Source: Epichloe hybrida
Taxonomy: Eukaryota > Ascomycota > Sordariomycetes > Hypocreales > Clavicipitaceae
Assembly: GCA_019022495.1 (NCBI GenBank)
Contig: JAFEKR010000001.1
Coordinates: 5,704,001-5,768,000 of the forward strand
Reading direction: 5' to 3'
DNA: 64,000 nucleotides
Positions 46,443 through 56,986 of this stretch are shown piece by piece. Under the pieces are notes generated by a model. It was given only the letters and a program-made list of their open reading frames with translations, ran no database searches and was not told the DNA's origin. Position 1 is the first letter of the stretch. Each line of letters opens with the position of its first letter. The translations under genes were made by a program, and so were the position numbers.

Positions 46443-47876
46443 GTTTCCAGAGACCGCTACTGCTTCATCTTGTTTGTCTGATGCATGATCTGGCGCTTGA
46501 AGACCGAAAAAAGTAAGCAAATTATTCCGGCATATGTAAAGACCCCAGAATTTGTTTGTGCCCGAGGCGATCGCCTTCGGACGGTGGGCAACTGAGCATT
46601 TGGCGAAGGACTAGAAGCTCTCTCTAACGACTCAGAGAGGTGCATCTTACATTGTTGCGAGGGGGCACCTTGTGCGACATCAGCAGCTGCCATATTCATG
46701 TTGTTCTGTGCGTGATATTCTCTTAGATCACTCTGTTGAGATGAAATGCCTGTGTGTTCCGAGGTACGATGAATTCCTATGACGGCCCGCGCTGGAGACT
46801 GACGTGTTGGCCAAAACGAACGACAATGGGGCCGAACAGTGACTTCCCACACAGCAGCTGTTGCTGACAAACCCGTTCACGAGAGGTAGAACAAAAAATA
46901 ATGAGGGAAAAGGTTATGATTACAAAAACGAAGGTCAATCATGAAGTCTTTCAGGTGTCTCTTTTCTTTTTCCTTTACCGTTTTACTCGGGAACTTTGTG
47001 GGCTTCCTTCCGAATGACGCACAAGCCGAGCTGTACAAATAAAGAGGAGAACACGTGAAGGCGCCAAGTGCTTTCGTGGTGCTCTCATCGATTTGCTGCG
47101 TCATCATTGGTTGGTCGGGCCACGATCACCTGTGAAGGGGGTTTGGTTGCGGACAGGACCCTTGTCAAGTCATCGTGTCTTCCGTCTCCAACGAATTGTG
47201 TACGTACAGTGGGGTCCCAGTAATTCCGAAGAATTTCCACCAGAGTCGCCGTTGCTGCTGCTTCGGAGTTACCTACGACCCACTGTATGTACTTTGTACA
47301 GCGGCATCGAGCCCGAGCCGGAAAGGCGGATTCATCTACCACTTTCAGAAAATGTGATAATTTTAGTTCTTGAAGCTGACGGTCTATCTAATCCGGCGCT
47401 AATATACGATATTCTCGAGCACGCATTGGATATTGCCATATTTGCCCAATGTAGTTGTTGGAAAGAGGTTCGTTCCAACAGCGTCCCGTCCAGGAAATGC
47501 CAAGCTTCGTATGCACATGCAGGAATGGAAAGAACCCTCGTCTTGTTCGAATTGCAATCTGGCAAATGTATCATCATGCACAAGCCGGGTACTGAATAAA
47601 AAAGAAGTAAAGTCGTCAAAAATGGTATACATACGTGGTACACAGCCGTAGCCATGCGGCCTTTTTCACATATTAAAACAATCCAATAAACCTTCCAAAT
47701 CGCAAGAGCTAGGTTTCCAATGCCGTAAACTGAATCCCAGAGCACATAAACGCCAAGCTGCGAGCAATCCCTGGCCGAACCTCCACAATCCCAGGTCCAG
47801 CCTGCTCTTTTATCCCATATCTTCCATAGTGAGTTTAGGTCGAGGAAAACGAGATACGACCCAAGAATGTAGCATT
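46443..47876. other. Intergenic, DGAT2 promoter region with a MITE
   Basis: The stretch lies between two minus-strand genes and contains MITE copy A (47207-47285). The minus-strand ORF at 46457-46870 overlaps the start of DGAT2 in another frame and might be a leader exon or an upstream ORF; I cannot decide. Other ORFs look fortuitous. Confidence 0.4.
47207..47285 (+). mobile_element. Small TIR element, copy A (pogo/Fot1-type MITE)
   Basis: 79 bp starting CAGTGGGGTCCCAG and ending GACCCACTG, flanked by TA on each side. CAGT termini with a TA target are typical of pogo/Fot1 elements of the Tc1-mariner superfamily. The right inverted repeat is eroded compared with copy B. It is too short to encode a transposase. 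Confidence 0.8.
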
Positions 47877-49673
47877 CTACGCTGCTATGGGACCATCTCG
47901 AGCGTCAAGCTGCTTCTTCAGACCGACTACTTCATTGTCAAGAGAAGTCACCTTGTCTGATAGGGACTTGATCTTGTCTTCAAGCAGTCTCATGTACTCC
48001 CACACGCTCGGGTCACTTTGAGCGAACATATTGCCACTTTCAACTGCATTTTGAGTCCCACTTGGTGTTCGACCATGAGTATATGGGCCAGAACTTGGCC
48101 CTGCGAAACTTGGATGTGATAATCCTGGGAGTTTCGGCCGGGCTTGTCCGCTGTGCGGAGATTGAAGGTCCGAGGGCCTCCTGCCCATCTGCTGCTGCGG
48201 GAATGGTTGAGACATGCTGGGAGATCTTTGCCTCGCCAGGTTCGTAGTCTCGTGACCTGGTAGACCCGGGCTGAGCGGTCTAGGGCTTTCTGTCATGCCG
48301 GCTTGGGAGTACATGCCAGCGCCCACACTACCACCTGGTACAGAAGAAATGCTTGTATTGGCTGTATGACTACTGTTCATACTTTCAGGGCCACTTGATG
48401 AGCTGGTCGTCCCAAGGTGGCTTTGGCTAGCATTCGGGGGATACAGGCCGCTTGCAGCAGGTCGTGGACCTGCTGGAGGGTATGTGCGAGAATGTGCAGC
48501 ATAGCTGTCACCAGAAGGATGCTGGGCGCCAATACTGGGGAGGCTCTGGCGTCTGAGCTCGTCGTCGTCGGGATTGTCGTAGGCTACCCCAGACATGTTT
48601 GACTCGTCCCCTTCGCCCATTGTTCCGTCCAAGTCATCCCCATCCGCAAAGCTGCCCATGCTAGCTCGTCGGCCGGCACATCCTCCCGCACCTTTGCTAT
48701 GTCGAGCTAATGCATCGCCTCTCGCAAACTTCCGATCGCATTTCGGACAAATATGTGGCTTTTCGCCAGTGTGAAGTTTCCCATGTCTCTTCAAGTCATG
48801 AAGGCGACGAAACCGCATCTGGCACTCTGTACACACATATGGTTTCTCTTGGCTGTGGGTCAAGAGATGGCTCTTGAGGTTGTGATGACGTGTGAACTCC
48901 GTGTTGCAGTAAGGGCATTTGTGTTTCTTCCCTCCGGGCGCTGTGGGAGAATCTTGACCCTGCCCTGGAATGGGAAAGCTCATGCCACGAGCAGGGGCTT
49001 CGGGGATATTAGCAGCAGCTTGGAGAGGTCCGGGGTACGACAATGAGCCAGGCTGTTGCTTCTCGCTCGGTGACAAATTTTGTCGGTTGGGCATTTGATC
49101 ATTCTTCGTCGAGTCCACATCCATTAGGTTTGGGCTTTCTGTGATGGAGGCTAGGGAAGCTACACTCGGGTTTGTTGGTCGGTTAACATCATCGTGATCT
49201 GCGGAGCGCACAACGTCTCCGGTGGCCATCGAAAGGGCTGTGGCTGCCTTCGCGGCCGGCTCCATGATGGCAGTGGGCGCTACTTGCACGACGTCGGAGG
49301 GACGGCTCATGGCTTGATCCGAGCCTGACATTAAGAATTTGAGAGCTGCGTTAGACGGATTGGGACTGATGGAAGGCGAGGCAGACGCCCGGTCTTCGAC
49401 CTGACGACGACGCTCGTCTTCCAATGCAGCAACACCAGTGAGAGGCACCACGGTTCGGGCAGTTGTCGCAAGTGAGAGTCGTGCGACCTTCGACGGCGAG
49501 ACAAGAGGATTGACTAGGTCAATACCCTGCGAGCGCGAAGAAGCGGATTTGGATTCGGATTCGCGTGGTCGTTTGTTCAGCTTCGCGATATCGTCAGAAG
49601 GGATGAAATGTATCAGGTTCAACGGAGAGGATCCTGGAATTTCGGTTGCAAGACCTCCAGTTCTCGGTGCCAT
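47877..49673 (-). CDS. C2H2 zinc-finger transcription factor (Azf1/Egr-like), target unknown
   Basis: Single exon, 598 residues from the ATG at 49673 (MAPRTGGL); the codon nine positions upstream is not ATG. Residues 1-245 are Ser/Pro/Ala-rich. Three consecutive C2H2 fingers lie at about residues 250-330 (HKCPYCNTEFTRHHNLKSH, YVCTECQMRFRRLHDLKRH, HICPKCDRKFARGDALARH), joined by TGEKP-type linkers. The finger order resembles the widespread Pezizomycotina factor often labelled Azf1 or Egr-like. A long Ser/Gly/Pro/Gln region follows, and the last ~50 residues form a predicted coiled coil (MRLLEDKIKSLSDKVTSLDNEVVGLKKQL), suggesting dimerisation. It lies between two inverted MITE copies. Confidence 0.9.
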   Translation of the reverse strand: MAPRTGGLATEIPGSSPLNLIHFIPSDDIAKLNKRPRESESKSASSRSQGIDLVNPLVSPSKVARLSLATTARTVVPLTGVAALEDERRRQVEDRASASPSISPNPSNAALKFLMSGSDQAMSRPSDVVQVAPTAIMEPAAKAATALSMATGDVVRSADHDDVNRPTNPSVASLASITESPNLMDVDSTKNDQMPNRQNLSPSEKQQPGSLSYPGPLQAAANIPEAPARGMSFPIPGQGQDSPTAPGGKKHKCPYCNTEFTRHHNLKSHLLTHSQEKPYVCTECQMRFRRLHDLKRHGKLHTGEKPHICPKCDRKFARGDALARHSKGAGGCAGRRASMGSFADGDDLDGTMGEGDESNMSGVAYDNPDDDELRRQSLPSIGAQHPSGDSYAAHSRTYPPAGPRPAASGLYPPNASQSHLGTTSSSSGPESMNSSHTANTSISSVPGGSVGAGMYSQAGMTESPRPLSPGLPGHETTNLARQRSPSMSQPFPQQQMGRRPSDLQSPHSGQARPKLPGLSHPSFAGPSSGPYTHGRTPSGTQNAVESGNMFAQSDPSVWEYMRLLEDKIKSLSDKVTSLDNEVVGLKKQLDARDGPIAA

Positions 49674-50570
49674 AGGATACAAAGGAAGCTTATAGCCCAA
49701 ATACTGAGGCCGTCGTTACTAGTTCACCGTATTTGTGCTCTGAATCGCGATTCGAAATACTTGACCTCATGTGGACATGTTGAGGCTGCTTGTCGTGGAC
49801 GATGTGTGGCTGAGAACGTGGCGAGAACTGGGTTTGGTTTTTTTTTTTTTTTCCTGCCTCCTCTTCGTGTTGCTAAACCCGATATTGGGTTAACTGTTAT
49901 GACAAGTAGACGAGGAGAAAATTTTCGCGGCTTCCTGTACTTGGAATGCGTGCCGTGTAAGGTAATTTGGAAGCTATTTGCTGGAGTGCTCCACGTTGTT
50001 AAGAGTTGCGTGAAGGAAGTTAACGAGATGTGAGAAATGTTATGAGAGAGTAAGCGTAAGAGGCAGTCGAGCGAGACTCTCTGTTGTTGACGCCTACCCG
50101 GAGACTGGGGCGCAGTAAGCCAGCCCACCTGGAGGCGGCAGGTACACCCCACTGTACGAGTCTGGTTGGCGTCTACCTCTAGACCCCCGTATGGGCTCAG
50201 GAACGAAGGAACTGCCTGAAACCAAGTGCTGTGTGTTGCACCCTGTACTCTCTGTACTGTACAATATTGTGACAACAGCGCAACGGCACTCACACAGCTT
50301 GCTCCAAGAAGACAGATGGGACCAAGTATCCGATTGGAGTGCGGGGCGGACGTCAGCGGAACAAGTCACAACGCGGAGGAGGGAGGATAATAGAGGTGGC
50401 GCGAAGGCAGAAAAAAAAACAAGGCAGAGTTCAAGGCCGGCTGGTGAGAAGGTGGGGGCGGACAGCCACAGCGACACATGCGCCCCAACGCCCACGACAC
50501 ACGAGGTTCATGAATGCCAATCGAGAAACAGACTAGGCGGTTCAGGATCCAACATGTTCACCCTGACCTA

Positions 50571-50654
50571 CAGTGGGTCCCAGTAATTCCGAAGCAGCAG
50601 CAACAGCAACGGCGACTCTGGTGGAAATTCTTCGGAATTACTGGGACCCCACTG
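50571..50654 (-). mobile_element. Small TIR element, copy B (pogo/Fot1-type MITE)
   Basis: 84 bp between TA dinucleotides. Both ends match CAGTGGG(G)TCCCAGTAATTCCGAAG in inverted orientation, so this copy is a near-perfect foldback. Its reverse complement aligns with copy A at 47207-47285, differing mainly by one extra GCTGTT unit in the loop and the intact right repeat. Confidence 0.88.
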
Positions 50655-51949
50655 TACACATGTGCCTTGTGCTGTCTGCAACCACCAGTGTACATATTTT
50701 ACGGTTTGCATTTTCCGTACTTCTGAGCTACTGAACAGCAACATGGTGGTGCAGTCATACCGGGCATGACGTGATGCGGCCAGTCTTCGTCAACGCTGAG
50801 GCCCTCGGTTCAACTCTGCTGAGCTTCCTTCAGTCTTGACCAATCTGTGACTGGACGCACCTCCAGGGATCGCAAGGAGGCATAAGAATGACTGACGTAG
50901 TTCAATTAAAATGCGCTCTTCCCTCTGCATGTTGACATAATCATCTTCCGAATGCTTCTCGAGCGCATGCCGCTATCCTTCAGGATCTGTCATTGTTCCG
51001 GAATACATCGTCCCCGCTCCAATCAGCATGATTAGCTAACATGCTGCCTGACTGATGAGTGACCTTAATATCTCCGCACCAGCTGTTGATTGGGGCTGAA
51101 ATCTGCATCAACCGACATCGTGGCTTCGAACACCCTAGAGCACCTCAAAAACGGTGTCGTCATATGAGGTTGAGCATTCTCGAATCCGAGCATTCAAGCT
51201 TGCTTGACCTTGTGCCGATACAGTCCTGAGTGACTGCGACTGGCTCAAGCGTCTTGCGCCCATGTTGCATTATCGATTTTAAGGTTTTTCTGTGAGCTCT
51301 TTAACGGTTGTTTTTAAACATTGACCAACTTTACAGGATGCATTATTATTCGCGCCGTCTCGCGCCATGTAGCTCACATTGACATGCGATGGTGTACTCC
51401 GTACGTGTTATGCTTCTTTATGTCCTCCAGCTGTCTTATTTTTTAATAAGGCTTCTTCATTGGTTGATTTGGCATTCGCCCCTTTTCAGTGAAAGAAATT
51501 GTACCCTACCAATAATAATGTCAGTTGCTTGATAGCTGAAAACAACTCCATACTGCTACCTGCAGTAATCAATCAGCCAAGCCACCATCAGTCCCATTAG
51601 TCCGCACTTTGATTGACATCCCATCCCGTTCTGTTCGTTGGCTGTGGAGCGACCAGGCTAGCACCGTTGTGAACCCCGGTGTGGAAAACGCCACGTTCAG
51701 GTCAGTTTACACCAGCCACTTTGACTTGTCACTATTCCGTCACTATGCAATACATATGGGCAAGCTTGCCTGGATTAATAGCCTAGGGTACTCAACCTGA
51801 CTGAGCCTGGCCTCCAGATTCGACTGTGAATCCTTTTTCTCCCTCGTCTTTCCGACCGAATCTTCCAGGGTGGATATTAGTGCACTGTGAACAAAACTCC
51901 GTACGGACTATTTTGCAGTACTTTGTGCCTTGATGGATTTGAATAACCG

Positions 51950-53010
51950 CTATGAAGTTTGATGCTGCTCGAGCTTGCTGTTCGACTGGAAAATATGAAT
52001 AGCACAAGAGTGGGCAGCGCCTTGAATTAAAGTCATTACACGGTCTGAATTGTGCCCGATATTATTAAGCGTGCACTGATGACAGAGCCTCCACTTTAGT
52101 ACGCTAACGTGAGCAGGAGGGAGAAGAAAATACGCAACTACGCTCCACATCGCAACAACTACGGAACTTGCAAAGTAAAGGAGGTTCCCAATTCTACTGC
52201 AGGGATATATCATCATTCGGAGAGGCCACGCAGAAGAGGCCGACAAGTCTGACGGAGAAGGACGGATAAGAAGGAAGGTCGCAATCCACTAGACTTCCTC
52301 TAATGTACCTAAGTACATAGTAGGGAATAGGAGAACCATCGCTTGGAAGAAATGCGTCACAAAACAAGTATCGAGAAAGCGGTTGGGGCGAGCGTTGAAC
52401 TGGGCTGCAAAGACACAGTCCATTGTAAATGCGAATGAACCTATATCATGAATGACGAGTCCGATTCGCGACTGTACCACGAATATGCAATTGTCCGGCG
52501 ATCTGCCTTTCTCTAGCATATTAGATGGCACGATCAGCGATGGAGGATCGATGACTAATAGGCTTTGGACGAGACACAAGAACCAGCGGATATTTTTCAA
52601 TTTCGCTCACCGCGGGCTAGCCTCAGGTACCTGAGCGCCAAGGCCAGGCACAGCCCGCCCTGAGGCGTGTGCTTGTAGCACAAGAACGAGACCCCAGTGT
52701 GCTTGGCAACCCCGGTGCCAATATAATAAACCGTTGTATCGTCGATTTTTGGGCACAATAGATTATTTCTCCCGCCAGTACAAGAGTCGGAGGCACAGCA
52801 TGGTCAGAGTTAATCCACATCGCGAGAGAAATACAGCCTTGTAAAGGATTCTTGATACCAGGACTGAAAAAAAAGGAACACTGCACAACGGCTTCAAGTT
52901 CGCTGTATCCCAAAGACGTCGATGCACGATTTCGATTTCGCTGCTCAGCACGGGCGGAACAATTCCAACCTTGTTAATTTGGTTATTAGCAAGACCCATT
53001 CATGTCCTTC
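51950..53010 (-). pseudogene. Possible broken or multi-exon membrane-protein gene (unresolved)
   Basis: Minus-strand frames in this stretch give several hydrophobic peptides in a row, for example CGLTLTMLCLRLLYW, FVTHFFQAMVLLFPTMY and YFASSVVVAMWSVVAYFLL, with plausible splice signals between some of them (a GTGAGC donor near 52615 and a TATTAG acceptor near 52560). I could not assemble one clean model, because stop codons and frame changes interrupt it, and I recognise no family. It may be a decayed gene or chance. Confidence 0.22.
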
Positions 53011-53234
53011 CTCCTATCCAAACTCCCACTGGGCCACATCCCAGCCGCCCGAGCTTTGCTTTGCCGTTGGAAAACTACCTCGCAGACGGGGTCCGTCTGA
53101 TGAAGACCGGGTCAGGAAGACCTGATCTCGATGTAAAAATGTGCACGCCATCCAGTCGCCAAATACTGCATGTTTACCCTCGCGCATACATTCCCGACAA
53201 GTACTGCGAGTTGCAATGGGCAATGGCACGTAAC

Positions 53235-53621
53235 TAGAAGTAGCAACACGTAAACATGCAGTAGTGATTTTTCAGTCATGCAGTAGTAACTAGGCCTAAA
53301 ACAGAAGAGGTACCCGCGCTCGCAAATTTATTAGGGGAGTGACCTCCCGCAATTCATGTAAGTAAATTAGGGCATAGGAACTAGCTAGTCCGCTTAGTGA
53401 AATTACTATAGGCTATAATAGAAGCTCTACATCTTCGAAGAAGCCTAAAAACGCATTTTCCCTCTTATGTGCTCATTTAAATTAGTGGTATGGAATGCAT
53501 GAATTGCGGGAGGTCACTCCCCTTATAAATTTGCGAGCGCGGGTACCTCTTCCGTTTTGGGCCTAGTTACTACTGCATGATTAAAAAATCACTACTGCAT
53601 GTTTACGTGTTGTAGAAGTAG
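53235..53621. mobile_element. Mutator-like MITE with 115-bp inverted repeats
   Basis: The element is 53244-53612 (369 bp), flanked by the nine-base duplication TAGAAGTAG (53235-53243 and 53613-53621). Its arms, 53244-53358 and 53498-53612, are each 115 bp and nearly perfect inverted repeats starting CAACACGTAAAC. Long terminal inverted repeats and a nine-base duplication are characteristic of Mutator-like (MULE) elements. The 139-bp centre has no ORF, so it is non-autonomous. Confidence 0.88.
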
Positions 53622-53792
53622 AGCGGATGGCGTGTTAGAGGTTCAGGTAAACGTGCAAATTCGCGATTTCGGTCCCCACCTAATTTCCCAGGTGGTTTGC
53701 CTTGCCCCACGCCCCACGCCCCCCTTCTTTGAAAGGGCGGTCCTGTGCCCCCCCTCCCCCCCGTGGGTGGTCTGAAGTGGTTCTCACCACTA

Positions 53793-54052
53793 TCCCTTTG
53801 AGTGCGGTAAGGAAACAGCCAGGTCGCGGGATCCATATCTTCTTCGATACTTCAATAGTACCTCTAAATAAGCACAGTTGCAATAGGGCTACGATGTACC
53901 TCTTTGTGCTAGCAGACCTTATTAGGACTTATATCATAGTGAGATTATCACCTAAATTGAAGTACCTCTCAGCTACCCTGGTTGTTATTGGTCAGACCTG
54001 CTTTTCGTGACCTGGCTGTTGCTTTACCGCACTCTTACCGCACTCAAAGGGA
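53793..54052. mobile_element. Foldback element with TCCCTTTGAGTGCGGTAAG ends
   Basis: TCCCTTTGAGTGCGGTAAG at 53793 is repeated in inverted orientation ending at 54052, and the similarity continues inward over CAGCCAGGTC. The right arm contains an extra copy of the TTACCGCACTC unit. The 200-bp interior has no ORF. I see no clear target duplication, so the superfamily is unknown. Confidence 0.6.
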
Positions 54053-54427
54053 GACTGCTCCTGATTTCTCTTCCTCCCCTACTTGCTGGTGTTCTGTTCA
54101 ACCTCATCGCGTTCCGTGCCTTCCAACAGAGAGTTTCGGCTCTCTATCACACTCCTTAGTCTTGGTAAATCGCTTTGTCACGTTCGTTTATCTAAACTTT
54201 GTTTGATACGAGTCTTACGGCTTCCGAAACTTAAATAATTTGAACAGGTGCGTCTATTTCACCACAAACATGTTGGTGTACCTTGATTTAACTGGGTGCT
54301 TGGGAGGAAGACGCTCATAGCCCTCCATTGGCAAGAGTCCCTCAACGAAAGCTCACCAACTAGCACGAAAAATATAGCTGACAGTTCCGCAAAGACAAGA
54401 AGGAGACGTAAGCCGACGACAATCGAA

Positions 54428-55814
54428 ATGAAAAATCTCCTTCAGCTTGCCATCGCGGCGACCTTGGCCATTGGCGCCACGGCCAACTCCCACCAGCACC
54501 TTCACCGTCACGTCAAGAAGCAAGCTGGCTCCAAGGTTGAGAAGAGAGGCGCTGATCCCGTTATCAATTATGTAGCTGGCGCCACGGAGACCGTTTATCA
54601 GCTTAATGGCAAACTTCTGGACTCCAAAGAAGCTGCTGCTGGTCTGAAAGAGGGTGAATACGTCGTTGTTGGTGAAACAACCCCGGAATACACACCACCG
54701 CCTCCTCCTCCTCCTCCTCCTCCTCCTCCTCCTCCGAAGCCAACAACATCCAGCGCAAAAATTCTTGGTGCTCAATTCCTTGAGAAGCCGTCAAGCGCTC
54801 CGCCGCCGGCTCCTACATCCACTCATACGCCTCCACCACCACCTCCACCACCTCCACCACCACCACCGAAGAGCACATCGGCTGCCAAACCTAATGCCCA
54901 CAGCGGCGGCACTGGCGGCACTGGCCTCAATGCCAAGTTTCCCAGTGGTAAGATCAAATGCTCTCACTTTCCCTCCGAATATGGTGCCGTTGCTCTCCCT
55001 TGGCTCAACCATGGAGGATGGTCTGGTCTCCAGAGTGTCCCCGGGTTTTCGATGAAGACTTCTCTTAGCATCAGCAGCATCATTACTGGTGTGGCGGGTG
55101 ATGAATGCCTCCCAAAGAAGATGTGCTCGTACGCATGCCCAAAAGGATACCAAAAGACTCAGTGGCCCGACGCCCAGGGATCCCTCCAGCAGTCTATCGG
55201 CGGTCTGTACTGTAACTCCGACGGTTACCTTGAACTTACGCGGGAAAGCTGTCCTACACTCTGTGAGCGTGGTGCCGGTGGTGTGACTATCCAGAACGAC
55301 CTCAATGAAGTTGTGTCAACTTGCCGAACCGACTATCCTGGAACTGAGAGCATGGTTATTCCCGTCGTCGCTCAGCCTGGTGAGAGCGCTGAGGTAACTA
55401 ACCCTAACCAAGACAGCTACTACATCTGGGATACCAAAGCCACATCTGCCCAGTACTACATTAACAAGAAGGGCCTCGGTCCTTCCGATGCTTGTGTCTG
55501 GAATTGCCCCAACGACCACGAGGGCTGTGGTAACTGGGCCCCTGCCATTCTTGGTGTTGGTCAGGCAAAAGATGGCATTACCTATATTTCCATTTTCCAG
55601 AACCTCCCCACTAGCAATGCTAAACTCGACTTCAACATTGAGATCACCGGTGATGTCTCCTCGAAGTGTGCATACCGGGACGGAAAGTGGGAGGGAGGCT
55701 CGAACGGCTGCACCGTAAGTCTGTCCCCGGATTATTAGACAACACGAATACTTGCTGACAAATTGATAGACTGGTATGAAGAAGGGTGGCAATGCTGTGA
55801 TTCGTTACTTCTAG
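54428..55814 (+). CDS. SUN-family cell-wall protein (GH132-type)
   Basis: Two exons, join(54428..55714,55770..55814), give 443 residues. The start (MKNLLQLAIAATLAIGATA) is a clear signal peptide. A KVEKR|GADP Kex2-type site follows near residue 39. Two polyproline tracts of 14 and 13 residues (90-103 and 135-147) flank a Ser/Thr linker. The SUN domain occupies about residues 170-440 with the conserved cysteine block CSYACPKGYQKTQWP, then GGLYCNSDGYL, YYIWDTKATSAQYYIN and a C-terminal Cys pair. Yeast SUN proteins (Sim1, Uth1, Nca3, Sun4) act in wall remodelling and septation and bind or cleave beta-1,3-glucan. The 15-residue last exon ends TGMKKGGNAVIRYF. Confidence 0.95.
54695..54868 (+). repeat. 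Twin polyproline-coding microsatellites
   Basis: 54695-54736 is almost pure CCT triplets (14 Pro) and 54830-54868 mixes CCA and CCT (13 Pro). The different codon make-up suggests the two tracts expanded separately. Confidence 0.9.
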
Positions 55815-56986
55815 ATTCGCAATTGAAGTCCAATTATCAGGTGTTTTGTTTCAGTTTTGGATTTTCTTGTGTATATACTTCTCATCAAAGCACCGAGTAG
55901 GGAGGCAGGGCATCGAGACAGCCTTAGTTAGATGGCGCAGCTCTTTTAGTCAGGTCCAAGTTCGATGAGGATCAAACAGAAAACAGCACTTGGATAAGAT
56001 CAGTCGAACGACGACGACAGCCATATATCCAATAAGCTACGTAAATGACGGCCCTATGCTCTCTCCCCACTCGCTGTTGGGAGTCCGTTTTCTGTCATGG
56101 TTGCTCTTAGTTTTGCTATTATATGATGCTTTTATTTTAGTTGTTCGCAATGCAATCGAGTTCCTCTAGTTCGTCCTAGTACGCTGCGATGTAATGATAC
56201 AGAATGGCGGAAAGATATTGTCCTTTAGGTTAAAGCGCCAATCTGTCCGCTGCAACCATTGGCGAGATGAGGTGCGATTGGAAGTTTTGGCCTTACATTA
56301 TTAGCCCATCAATGTGCTGGCTGTCCTCTGGTCGTGAAGGATCCTGAGCCAGATACATCTCAACCAGTGACTGTAGGCATTGTCACATGTGGGAAAGACA
56401 CTCCGTAGTATAGTTGAAAGATGCATTCCACAGAAAATGGGCCTATATAAATTGACCAGGTCTCGCACATTGTCGTAGCCAAAATTGTCTAAATAAAATT
56501 TGGAGTAGTTGCCCTCAATCCAGGGCTGCTAATATTTCTTTGTCATCATGTTTGTTGGATGAGCAGAGAACCCGTAAAACAGCAAGGTTGAAAGAGAGCT
56601 GATACCAGGGGGCACGCTTTCTTTCTAATGATGATGATAACTGCTGTGTGGCCTTCGCCATTGGACCAAGTCCACCATGGCTTTTTATCGCATGGTGTTA
56701 TTTGTAAACATCATCCGGCACGCAGATGGAGACAGCCATCTTGTCCCGTTTGAAGTCATGACATGCTTTCGCTCACATTCCATATGCACGCTGTCCATGC
56801 TTTAACGATATAGGAGGGAATCTACTTGCCGTATACCACGCATTCTGAACTCCACACATCTCGTTTAAGCTGACGCATCTACCTGGGCAGTTGTCCGGGT
56901 AACTGTAGACTTCCATAGGCAAGAAAGCTCTGCAGCTTTGCTTCGCTCTTCCAGGAAGTCTTCGATGCACTGCTCTCTTTCAAGGC
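55815..56986. other. Convergent intergenic region
   Basis: This 1.17-kb stretch holds the 3' ends of the SUN gene (plus) and hos2 (minus). No ORF with family resemblance, RNA gene or repeat was recognised. Confidence 0.4.

Larger units (their letters stand above)
49674..54427. other. Repeat-rich, gene-poor region
   Basis: The left end should be the promoter of the zinc-finger factor; it includes a T17-18 run near 49840. The rest holds MITE copy B, a possible broken membrane-protein gene (51950-53010), a Mutator-like MITE (53244-53612) and a foldback element (53793-54052). The last few hundred bases should be the SUN-gene promoter. No intact gene is supported. Confidence 0.45.

Noticed and set aside
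47332..47745. 137-residue minus-strand ORF with a hydrophobic start
   Set aside because: It lies in the 3' flank of the zinc-finger gene and has no family resemblance or splice support.
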